In this document: in pieces, positions 24,745 to 34,445 of the stretch
Numbering within the stretch: the first letter of the stretch is position 1
Layout of the letters: each line of letters opens with the position of its first letter
NCBI GenBank assembly: GCA_003254925.1
Contig: QANZ01012774.1
Location: 13,174-77,173, forward strand
Direction of reading: 5' to 3'
Length of the DNA stretch: 64,000 nt
From: Chamaecrista fasciculata
Taxonomy: Eukaryota > Streptophyta > Magnoliopsida > Fabales > Fabaceae
The notes under the pieces: model-generated
Database searches by the model: none
Seen by the model: the letters and a program-made list of their open reading frames with translations, nothing else
What the model was told of the DNA's origin: nothing
Translations under genes and position numbers: made by a program

Positions 24745-26925
24745 TTAACCACCATCTGGGATGCCACGAAGTTGAGCTTGAGCTTGAGCTGATGGGCGAT
24801 TTCTGTTATCACTTGTTTTGTCATTTGCTGCTTCTACAGCTTCCAATGTTTCAACCACTTCTTTCATTGATGGCCTCATCTTATATTCCATTCGGACACA
24901 TCTCACTGCAAGTTCAGCCACTTGTGAAGCTAACTTGGGTGGATATTTTCCCTCCATTCTGCTGTCCATTGTGTTTCTCATCTTCCCTCTGCTCAGTAAA
25001 TTTGATTTCACCCAATCTATCACTGATTTGTCCCCATCCATATTTTGCATTATGTCACGTATCGCTTTCCCAGTGAGGATCTCCACCAAAACAATCCCAA
25101 ATGCATAAACATCACTTTTCACAGTCAAGTGTCCTAGTTCATTCATTCATTCGCATCACGCCATTAGATTTACAAGTTTTGCCACAATTTCACATGCAAA
25201 AGTTAAGAAGTTGAAGAGGCAAACGATTCCAAGTTACCTGTGACCATGTACTCTGGAGCTGCATACCCATAAGTTCCCATTACCCTTGTTGTCACATGAG
25301 TATTACCATCTGAAGGACCTCCCTTGGCCAACCCAAAATCTGATAACTTGGCAGTGTACAACTGTGGCAAACTCAAAAGTTAGACTCATCTCAACATCCT
25401 ATGGCAAAGGCATGATAAGCAAAAAATATGACTAGAGAGTAATCAACATTCAAAAAAGAAATAACATTGAGTCACTTGCTAACCCTGTCAAGTAGGATGT
25501 TGGATGGCTTAAAATCTCTAAATATGATTCTGTTCTCTAAAGAATGTAGGAAAGCAAGGCCCCTAGCTGCTCCTATCATAATCTTCAATCTTGCGTCCCA
25601 TGAAAGTGGCCGTACATTTGAACCTCCTGCATAAACATTACCAACAAGTCTACATATAAGTCATAGGATGAGAAGTTTTTTGTCTACAAAATTTGCTTAA
25701 AAGGGTTTCTGAGCTATTATGTGACAAGCTCTTACTTCCAAATAGCTGGTTAGCCAAGCTACCCCTATGCATGAATTCATACACCAAGAATAGCTCTCGG
25801 TCTTGTTTTCCAAATCCATACAATTTTACAAGGTTAGGATGAGAAAGCCTTCCTAAGAAATTCACTTCTGACTGCACAAATAATAATCATTAGATCAAAC
25901 ATATAAGTAGTACATACAAGTTACATTGACAGCAATGTAAGAGTGTCATTTCTAGTATCTAGAATAGAAGTACCTGCCATTCCTCCACTCCTTGCCTGCT
26001 ATCAGAATTCAACCTCTTGATGGCCATAACCAATCTTCCATCTCTATTTGGTGATGCTCTCTCTCTAAGCCAACCCTTATACACTCTGCCAAAACCACCC
26101 TCTCCCAAAACCCTATCAGCTCTGAAATTTCTAGTTGCTGCCTTCAGTTCTTCAAAAGTGAAATCTCTCAAGTTCGCGGTGTCCAAAATCTGCCCATTAG
26201 GAAATTCCTCTTCACCTCTAACTTGAAAGCTTCTGCTTATATCAGATCCTAAAAGAGATGTACTAGTATTGCTGGTTGTGCCTGTATTGCTGCTACTTGC
26301 CCCAAATAGCCTGCTATTTCCAGCAAGCAAACTAGAATTGCTTCTACTATCAAATAATCTTGAATTGCTGTTAACGCCTATATTCCTGCTTCCTGACACA
26401 TTCCCACACCTAAACTATGTAAGTTAAGTAAGGAATGATGGTAGAATAACAGTATTATAACACTCAGTGCACGAGGCTCCCAATAGGTGGAGTCTGAGGA
26501 GGGTCAAGATGTACGCAGCTTTACCTCTGCTTTGCAATTAGAAATCAGATCCCTCAATTGTATATCAAGGTATTTTGCAGTATGTATTGGAATAATTCTG
26601 AAAGGAATTGAGGCATGTAGCAAGCTATTTTTATTGGTAGACGACAAGAAAGAGGTGTAAATTGACTTAATTAGTTTGTTGTTATTGACTATATGCTAGT
26701 TTGTTGTCAGAAATCAGAATTAAGCATGGCCTCATTTCATTTGATTGTGTAAATAATAATGCGATACCCACTATTAATTGAAGATAGGAATGAATCATTT
26801 GTGTGGAAGAAAGAAAAGAGGATGAAATTTGACTTACTGAAATTGTTGTTGCTGTTGCTGGCAGTGTTGGAATTGGGATGATGAGCATCTGGAGAAGCTG
26901 AATGGCGACCCAGGCAAATCCCCAT
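24745..26925 (-). CDS. Receptor-like cytoplasmic kinase, subfamily VII (PBL-like)
   Basis: Six exons: 26925-26838, 26392-25974, 25871-25736, 25626-25484, 25361-25238 and 25133-24745. All junctions are GT-AG and keep frame, giving 432 residues. The N-terminus MGICLG has Gly2 and Cys4 for myristoylation and palmitoylation, so the protein should sit on the inner plasma membrane. A Ser/Asn-rich linker (residues 7-85) precedes the kinase domain. This has GEGGFG (126-131), the catalytic lysine K155 (MAIKRL), FRDFKPSN with D252, and DFG (270-272), followed by the conserved [10 protein letters not shown] activation segment and [15 protein letters not shown] members such as BIK1 and the PBLs relay signals from pattern-recognition receptors to immune outputs. 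The tail ends in a Gln/Ala-rich stretch. The start ATG at 26925 is the only one that yields the acylation motif. It lies beside an NLR gene in the same orientation. Confidence 0.93.
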
Positions 26926-27565
26926 CAATTCTCTGATATCTCTTACTTCCTTTGCTTATACGAAGATGACAACAAATTAAATGTATCAATGATCATTTTC
27001 TCGATCAAGCAGGAAAAGCAGAGGAAGGAATGGAAATGTTTCAAGTCTTTGTGATATTGTCACGTGTCCATTGAAATGCTGATTAGTATTTAGTGCTACA
27101 GTATCACCTTCAAAGAGGGAATTCATTAAGCACAATTGCAATATGATAGCTTAATTAGCAGATATGTGAAAATTAAAGACGCAAGCAGAAGGAGGAAGGT
27201 GCGAAGAATATGCAAGCCAATTCTTTGTGGGACATACGACGTAGCCCAATGGCCTATAATTGTTTTTGTAGAGTGGCCATCTAGCTATACACTTAAGGTG
27301 CCACGTCGTATGTAACCTAGGAGGAATATTATTGAATTAATAATTTAACTTTTTAAAAAATAGAATATATAATATAATCCTTTAAAAAATTAAAATATTA
27401 TATGTTTGTAATTTTTAAAAAATTAAAATGATATATTATTTGATTTATAAAATAATTTAACAAATATATTATTTTGATCTTTTAGATATTAAATTATATA
27501 TTTTTAATTTTTAAAAATTAATTTAATAATTTAATATTTCTTTAAAGATTGAACTATTAATTTAA
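26926..27565. other. Promoter side of the RLCK gene
   Basis: Upstream flank of a minus-strand gene. It contains 'cacgtgtcc' (27061, G-box-like) and 'tgccacgtcg' (27299). It becomes very AT-rich after 27340. No gene seen. Confidence 0.4.
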
Positions 27566-27748
27566 GGATTTATCTAACATGTGCCTTTATGACACATTTT
27601 AAGTTTCTTCTGATTGGTTAGTAGAGGATCTTATATCTTAAAATTTATGAAAATTTATTTAAAAGATAATTTTTAATGTTTGAAAACTTACTCAATTAAT
27701 AAAAAAAATCTTAACATATATCCTTAAAATAAATGTTTAAAAGGACTC
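27566..27748 (+). mobile_element. 183-bp MITE, copy A, with 9-bp target duplication
   Basis: Flanked by ttaatttaa at 27557-27565 and 27749-27757. The body begins ggatttatctaacatgtgcc and includes 'tctgattggttagtagag' and 'tttaaaagataatttttaat'. The same sequence recurs on the opposite strand at 60424-60593. Duplication size points to a Mutator-type family, but the terminal inverted repeats are weak. Confidence 0.65.
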
Positions 27749-27759
27749 TTAATTTAATT

Positions 27760-27865
27760 TTCTTCTAATAAACCTGAGACTAGAGAGGTTGGAAAAAGAA
27801 ATAAAAAGGTGGAAAGTCGAATCTCTCGACCTCAGTAACGTCACACCTTACGCCACTTGAGAGAG
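27760..27865 (-). repeat. Possible SINE-like fragment
   Basis: Read on the minus strand, 'agtggcgtaaggtg' and, about 35 bases later, 'agattcgactttcc' resemble A and B boxes of tRNA-derived SINEs, followed by a T-rich stretch. The case is weak, with no clear tail or duplication. Confidence 0.3.
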
Positions 27866-28941
27866 TTTTAGTTAATTGTATAATTTTTGCCGTACATGCA
27901 CTTTTGACTTTTGTATGGACATCCCTTCTCTATAATCTAGATGATGCCACTAAAGTCAACTTACTTGTCACTCTATCATTTAGCAATATGTCACTCAACA
28001 TATGAGATTCACATATTTTTTTCGTTATCGTATCTTACTCATGAAGGTTCCAAATAAAGCGAGGAGTGAGAACATATTGTCTAAGAGTTTCTCGTTGTCT
28101 AAATAGAAATTCTTATATAATGTAAAATATTTTACTCGTGTTTTTGTTAATTGGATAATGATTGAAGAGGGATAAATTAGATTTACTTTTTAAAACCAAT
28201 TTTTATGTTGATCCTTGTAGTCTTTTCTCATTAATGTCTGCGACAGGAAAGTCTGCTTCTTATTTACGAGGAAAAAAAAAGCAATCATACGGAGTAACAA
28301 GAACAGATTGTCATGCTGAAAAGAAAATGGATTTTGCTGCAAAAAGCTCAGTAGATTGAGCTATTAAAAATTTACCTTGTTTTTGGCACAAATTTTGATG
28401 TAAAGATTTAAAATTTAAAAGAGAATAAAAAGAAAAAATAAGAAAGAAGAGAGAGATAGAAAAAAAAAAACACAGTAGCTTGAGCTATTGGACTTTTTTA
28501 GCATAACCCAAAGAAAATTCAGAAAAACTTATAAGGTCGAAAGTCATTTTAACTCTTGCAAAAGGCAAATCCATTTAAATTTTTTCTTGGACCATTTTGG
28601 AACCTTGAAAAGTCGGAATCGAATAGCCCAACTTTAACAATTAGCCCAAAAACAAATTTCGGCTACAACCCAAATTTTATCAAGCTTCAATATTTGTCCA
28701 AGTAAATTAACTTGAAATTCCACCCAAAAAACGAAACTTGAAAGGCATGCAACACCACCACATATCCAAAGTTTGATTTTTTATCGTGAGATGCAATGGA
28801 TTTATTGACATAAAATGCAATGAATTATAAACCAATAAAATTTTGACACATAGAATTTATGATCTAAAGAACATGTAATCAAAGTCCTATTTTGTGGCCT
28901 AAATTTACATATTATACCATAAATTTTATGATATTTAAATG
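27866..28941. other. Intergenic, no gene seen
   Basis: AT-rich DNA. Around 28880-28941 'agtcctattttgtggcc' hints at an older foldback into which the next element inserted. No gene was recognised. Confidence 0.4.
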
Positions 28942-29918
28942 GCCAAAAGTCATATTTTGGTTCCTCAGAATCGCTCAAAGTTCCGTTTTGGTTCCTCGAA
29001 TTTTTTTCGCTCTGTTTTGGTCTCTCGAGTTTCATAAAAGTTTCACCGTTAGTCTCTTACTCTATTCCATCCACTTTTCTGTTAAAAAAAAGCTAACTTT
29101 AAACTTCCAAAAGTTTTATTTTTTGGCATTAAGGTCTTTTTTTTATATAATAAGATCAAAACAAAAGGAAAATAAAACAAAGGGGGGTTTTAATGAATTT
29201 CACCAAACAAAAATTAACAACCCACAAAGATAATTCCTTTTCTTCATCTCATTCCTCATCACTTACCTTCAAGATAATTCCTTTCCTTGCTTTCTTTTTC
29301 TTTCCTACTTTCTGGATTTAATCAGAAACATCATAATTCACAACCCAGAAAACCCAATTCATCATCGGAAAACACAAAACGAAAGAAAACAACCTAACCC
29401 AAAACACTAAAAATAACTCTAAAATTCTGAGTTTCAATAGAAAATAAAGAAAAGAAAGAACATCAAAATCATCACAACCCAAAGCATCCAACATGTTGAA
29501 TGTTGCTAACTTGAAGGAATTATTGTGGCCTATCTTTTGTTCATCTCATTCCTCATCTCATCACCGCCACTTCCATCAACAGGCAAAACCCTAACTCAGA
29601 TATATGCGAATTCGATGCACGGGCTTAATCTTCCTTCTTGGAAATCTAGAACCAGCTTTGAGTTACTTAAATTCGATGAACGGGCTTAAAATTCCCGTGG
29701 AAGACGAAGCTTATGTTGCTTTATTGCGTCTTTGTGAATGGAAGCGAGCGCGAAATGAAGGATCTCGTGGAAGAAAAGCGGAGATTCAATTTATTCCAAA
29801 CTCCGAATCCTATTTGAATTTAAAAATTAAAAAGTTTAACCCTAATCAGTGAATTTAAAAAATTTAGGGATCAAAATGAAACTTTGGGCAAATATTAGGG
29901 ACAAAATAAGTTTTGGGC
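28942..29918. mobile_element. MULE-like element carrying a PPR gene fragment
   Basis: The left end reads ggccaaaagtcatattttgg, and the right end, reversed, gcccaaaacttattttgtcc. Arms of about 65 bp match at roughly 70 percent. The left terminal region (TTTTGGTTCC repeats, then 'ccgttagtctctt' and 'aaggtcttttttttatat') parallels the Pack-MULE at 14773 in order of motifs. The flanks share only a weak 6-of-9 match, so a target-site duplication is not proven. It carries a host-derived fragment at about 29560-29790 and no transposase. The divergence of its arms suggests it is older than the 14773 copy. Confidence 0.65.
29560..29790 (+). pseudogene. Captured N-terminal fragment of a PPR protein (ECB2/VAC1-like)
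   Basis: The reading frame with LLGNLEPALSYLNSMNGLKI, then PVEDEAYVALLRLCEWKRAR and NEGSR, matches the start of the mature region of the chloroplast RNA-editing PPR protein ECB2/VAC1 (At1g15510) as I remember it. Just upstream, NSMHGL is in a different frame, so the copy contains a frameshift near 29640. The 3' side diverges after the GSR residues, where full genes continue into the first PPR repeats. It lies between MULE arms, so it is read as a transposon-captured host exon piece and not as a gene. The original gene is not in this window. Confidence 0.7.
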
Positions 29919-30022
29919 TAAATAAAAATGTTATTTTATATTTTGGACAATATTATAATTTAACATAGTTTAAGGGGTCAAATTTTAATTTCTCAAAAAC
30001 TATGAGGTTACCTCTTCACTAA

Positions 30023-30313
30023 GGCTCTGTTTGGTAGGGAGGAGATGAGGTTTACAATGTAAAAGGGCACGGTTTTCAAGATTTTCATGTGTTTGGTATG
30101 GTAATTTGAGCTATGTAAAGTGGATTACAATGTAAAGGGCTTTACATTACATAGGCCATTTTTCTTTACTTCACATTTCTGATGTAATCCAAGTCTACCT
30201 AGGGAATTATGGTAGAATTCCTAATTTGCCCCTCTCACTCCCATCTCATCTCCTCCCCAAATGGTGAACGGCGGCGGCGGCGGCGGTGCACGGCGGCGCC
30301 GACCACCGTGGAC
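30023..30313. mobile_element. PIF/Harbinger-like element end, cut at an N
   Basis: GGCTCTGTTTGGTA is the kind of terminus seen in plant PIF/Harbinger elements and their MITEs, preceded by TAA, a usual 3-bp target. The sequence runs through 'tacaatgtaaa' repeats into a GC-rich (CGG)n patch at 30267-30310 and stops at the undetermined base 30314. The other terminus is not seen, so the element is either truncated or collapsed by assembly. Confidence 0.5.
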
Positions 30314-30314
30314 N
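30314..30314. other. Undetermined base (N), likely gap
   Basis: The base composition changes sharply at this N, from CGG-rich to AT-rich, and no matching right end of the element at 30023 follows. A collapsed gap is likely. Confidence 0.7.
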
Positions 30315-30651
30315 CCCACTTTTCTAGCTAGCCCACGTTCATTCTTATGTAAAAAAAAAATCACCCGTGTTCATTCTCATTAAGTCAAAATTTTTAATTA
30401 GTCCCAATTGTATCAGGAAATTTCAAATTGATCCAAACTTACACATTAATCAATATAAAAACTTTATATAATCTTTAACTTTAAATCAATTCAAACATTA
30501 TATGCATATTGGCATGCCCTAATATATATATACCATTACAGAAATCACAAGCCATATTAGGTATTATCAAATCAGAAAAACGATTGTAATTGACAGGTTC
30601 ATCACCGATCTAGACCATTTTCAAAACAAAATTGATATACTTATCAAAATT

Positions 30652-30912
30652 GGATAATGCTAACAAGTGCCCTTATGACACTGGTTAAGGTGCATTAATT
30701 ACACTCAAATTTTTATTTTGAAAATGGAAATTTGCCTTAGAACAATAATGCACCTCAGAATTTTTATGTAAAGGGACAAAAAATTATTGCTTCTTTAAAA
30801 TTTTGAAATAAATTTGCATTTTCAAAATAGAAATTCTATTTTTAAAGTGCAATTAATGCACCTTAACAAGTACCCTTAACAAGTGCCCTTAAAGGCACTT
30901 GTTATCATTACC
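30652..30912. mobile_element. 261-bp MITE
   Basis: The left end ggataatgctaacaagtgcc is complementary to the right end ending ggcacttgttatcattacc. The longer arms share 'ggttaaggtgcattaatt' and 'ttttgaaaat(g)gaaattt'. It is a foldback typical of short DNA-transposon derivatives. No clear target-site duplication was found. Confidence 0.7.
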
Positions 30913-31400
30913 TTTTATCAAGTTTTTTTTTTTTTTTTTTACCAAACCCTTTATCAAGCTGTAGCAACTAGCAATATATCTTTGGTATATTTAGTTTGAA
31001 GATCCATATATTATATTGATTAAATAAATATCAGAATAACCAATAAAAATAATGGAGGCTGAAGATGAATTAATTTTTGTTACATTTTAATTTGTTTTAT
31101 GTCATGAGAGAGTAATCAAATTTATTTACTCATCCAAACAATTATTGAAAAATAAATTGAACTTGTATTATCAATTGACATTCCATATTGGGTTTGGCAA
31201 AGAATAATTCCAGATCTTTTTGGCAACGCATTAACTTTCATGAGTTATGGTGGAGGAGGTGTAGCGTTAGGCCTTAGGAGCACGGACATTAATTAAAGAG
31301 AACAATGACAACAATAACAGAGTAAATTAATAATTTAATCTTAAAAAAATATTGAGTTAATAATTCAGTTTTTAAAAAATTAAAATATATATTTATTTTT

Positions 31401-31787
31401 GGCTTAAATGCACTTTTGGTCCCCTAACTTTCGCAAAGGTCTCAATTTGGTCCCCTAACTTTTTTTGTTGCAATTTTGGTTCCCTAACTCTTAAAAACGT
31501 CTCAATTTGGTCCCGTAATTTTTTTGTTGCAATTTTGGTCCCCTAATTTTGAAAATGTCTCATCATTGGTCCCAAGTTAGGGGACCAAAATTGAGACTTT
31601 TGCGAAACTTAGGGAATTAACGGTGAGACCATTTCAAAAGTTAAGGGACCAAAATTGCAACAAGAAAAGTTAGGGGACCAAATTGAGACTTTAGCAAAAG
31701 TTATGCGACCAAAATTGCAACAAAAATAGTTAGGGGATCAAATGGAGACTTTTGTGAAATTTAGGAGACCAAAAATGCACTTAAGCC
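31401..31787. mobile_element. 387-bp MULE foldback MITE with perfect 9-bp target duplication
   Basis: The left end reads ggcttaaatgcacttttgg; the right end is its complement, ending aaaatgcacttaagcc. tttattttt flanks both sides (31392-31400 and 31788-31796). The whole body is an inverted repeat built from alternating 'caattttggtcccctaac' and 'gtctcaatttggtcc' units. It ends 391 bp before the start codon of the gene at 32179 and could form part of its upstream region. Confidence 0.9.
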
Positions 31788-32178
31788 TTTATTTTTTAAA
31801 AAATTAAAATAATATACTATTTAATCTATAAAAAAAATCTAATCAGTATAGATGACAAAATTTGTTTCTATATATAAGAGTTTATAATATATTTGTTTGG
31901 TCTGATAAATGTTAAATTGCCGAAAAAGTCCAAAGGGAAGAGTCGTAATTTATGATCTAACCTCTAACGTTTGACAAATAGCATTGACAAGTCTCGTTCC
32001 CTTTCCCTCTTTCTCTCAGGTCTCAGGCTTCACTTGTTCTGTTCTCTTATTCATTTTTTGTTAATCTTAATCCAACGCTTTCGTTTCAGTCCTGGGTTGA
32101 ATCATCATCATAATATCAGGGAGATAGAGAAGAGACACAATCACTGTCACATTCCGACAAACACACACAGATTCAATA

Positions 32179-32804
32179 ATGGCGTACGTAGATCACGCCT
32201 TCTCCATATCGGACGAGGACATCATGATGGAGAACTCGTACGTTGTCAATAACAGGCCTCCCATAAAAGAGATCGCTCTTGCCATAGCTCTTCTCGTCTT
32301 TGGCACCCTCGGCATCATCATCGGTTCCATCATGGTTTACAATCGTGTCGGCGGCGACACAGCTCACGGTATTTTTCTCTTCTTTTTTTTTTTTTTTTCC
32401 AAATTCCCTATTTTCCCCTTTTCCTTTTCGATTTTGACAATTGGGTCTTGCTTCAGTTTCTTCTGATTAATTAATTGGAAAAGTTAACCTCCCCATTGAG
32501 TTGATTTGACGATTTCAGCCCCTTTTAATGTATAATTGGTTCTTGCCTTCTTTAAAGGTGTCTGGAGATCAGAGGGGTCAAAGCCCAGACTGCATCTGGG
32601 AAATTTGAAAGTTGCACATTATAGTATGACACAGTGATGACTATGGGCTTTGTAACTGATTTGATTTGTGTTCACTTTATAGGGCTTTTCTTTGCAATAC
32701 TGGGAACTATCTTGTTCATTCCGGGTTTCTATTATACGCGGATTGCATACTTTGCTTACAAGGGATACCAAGGATTCTCCTTCTCCAACATACCTCCTGT
32801 CTAG
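32179..32804 (+). CDS. TMEM230-like small two-pass membrane protein
   Basis: Two exons, 32179-32368 and 32683-32804, joined in frame (phase 1) give 103 residues. Hydrophobic segments lie at about 31-54 (ALLVFGTLGIIIGSIMVY) and 65-83 (FFAILGTILFIPGFYY). They are followed by the hallmark RIAYFAYKGYQGFSFSNIPP, the conserved end of the TMEM230/DUF872 family (RIAYYA-KGY-GY-IP in animals). Animal TMEM230 is a vesicle-trafficking protein of endosomes and synaptic vesicles; the plant role is not established, so an endomembrane location is inferred. Length agrees with the family. The start is the first ATG, following a pyrimidine-rich leader (31990-32080) and giving the expected N-terminus. A MULE-type MITE sits just upstream. 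Confidence 0.92.
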
Positions 32805-34109
32805 CTGCCTCACATATATATATTTATCAACTTCAAATACCATCCTCATGTACAGATCTTCCTGGGTTGTACGTTCTTTTTTTTCCTCTTTTCTTGTGTT
32901 CTCCTTTAGTTTTGCCTTCCAAAGGATGTACTTAGATTGCAACTGCTCAGAATAATATATACGGCTATTGTTACAATTTTCTTCTATAAAATAAACTTTT
33001 TATACTCTAGTCCCCTGCTGTGCTTTTGTCCAATCAAATCCTATAATGAGTATTAGAAGCATAATTAGGGGAACCTTTTTTTTTCCCCCATTTCCTTTTA
33101 CTTGATTGACAATTGTTCAACCTGCCCTCTTTTTTCTGTTTATGCAAAGCTTTGGTTATTAAAAAAGTTAATTTGGAATCCTGATATGATGTAGTTGTAC
33201 TACATTTAGTTTAAGAGGTGGATATTTAAACAATGGATCTTACTACTACATCTGCCTGCCTATATACTTGCATGATCCTTTGACAAAACATGGGTCATTG
33301 GTCATTTGAAGGTGAAACCTGATATTTGCTTGAATTCAAGTGTCTTTTTGGGTTGTTGTGTCAAATGTAAGCTGTCAGTGTCTTGAATATTTAAATTTCT
33401 CTCATAAGGCAGGTTGGTTGCTAGGTCCCTTAGAAATTAGAATACACTGGGGAAGAATTTAAGGAACCCCTATAATTTATTTTTTTGGGCGTACATGCAT
33501 ATTTACACGTTGAGCATTAGCAATCAGAATATATTTCTCTTGACTGAAGGTGACTGCATCTTGGACAACACATTTATTTGGATTCAAGATGTTATTATCC
33601 ACTAAGTGGATGTTATTATCAATCTCCATTCTCTGATTAATGGTGAAGGTTCCTGTGGAAAGCACATGCATAATTGCTTTAAAGCTCAGGTAACTGAGGG
33701 AGTTTAAGGCTAGGGTGTACTTCTGATGTCCTCAACTCCTCATTAAGTTCTCAGGTTAAGTACATACTTGGTAGAGAAATGCCTGAGGAGTAAAATAAAA
33801 TTTAGTCTTTCATTCTTTTAGCTATAGTTGCTTAGCAGAGTAGGGTGTTGGGACTTATCACAAGATGTTTGTATTCTGATTTCTGTGATCTCTGGAAACA
33901 GACCGTGACAATACATGATGTTTGCCTTGTCCGAATGTAACATATTTATGCACTATACAGTAGTGATACAAGAGTCACAGGAAAGCTTAGAGGACAAGGT
34001 TGCAATCATAATTTGTATATAAAACAATCAAATGTGGTAGATATACATGAATAGAATATTTTGATCTCTTAAAGTTGGGGTACTACGACTATCATTTTCA
34101 GATCTCTGA
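32805..34109. other. Intergenic, no gene seen
   Basis: 3' flank of the TMEM230-like gene, then AT-rich unique-looking sequence. A 64-codon frame (33477-33671, minus) matches nothing known to me. Confidence 0.5.
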
Positions 34110-34445
34110 GTTTAAGTCCTTGCTATGATTGGTTCAACCTCAGCTTCCAAAGATGAATTTGGAAGATTTTTATTCTCTGATTCCAGAATTCCTCCTGATG
34201 ATATTTAGGACACCAACCCTGCTTCTCTAAGGGCTGTCTCAGACATCATCAGAAACAAAGGCAGCTTCCCCCAATCACTGAATTTCAATTTGGGAGCCTT
34301 ACAACGTCAATTCAGTTGGTAGTTGCCTTGTTTTTGTCTGCTACCCCACTTGCGTAAATTGCTTATTGAATATGCTTAAAGAAGCTGCTTTGGTGTCTCC
34401 ATCATCATCATCAAGAGGTTTTGCTACAATCGGCGATTACGCCAT
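34110..34445 (-). pseudogene. Decayed CC-domain fragment of an NLR gene
   Basis: On the minus strand this aligns with the first exon of the intact receptor gene at 19697-23081. The start codon (34445-34443), the stretch resembling 'gcagataaagtgagccaact', 'actgaattgacgttg', the EDVID region, and 'cagggttggtgtcct' are all recognisable. About 55 bp between the 'ttgacgttg' and 'aaattcagtgattgg' parts is missing compared with the intact gene, and the frame is broken by small indels and stops. Only about the first 120 codons are represented; no nucleotide-binding or LRR part follows. It is a relic of a duplicated or formerly larger NLR cluster, in the same orientation as the intact gene. Confidence 0.8.

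Noticed and set aside
32173-32367. Minus-strand frame over the TMEM230-like first exon
   Set aside because: Antisense shadow of a well-supported gene.
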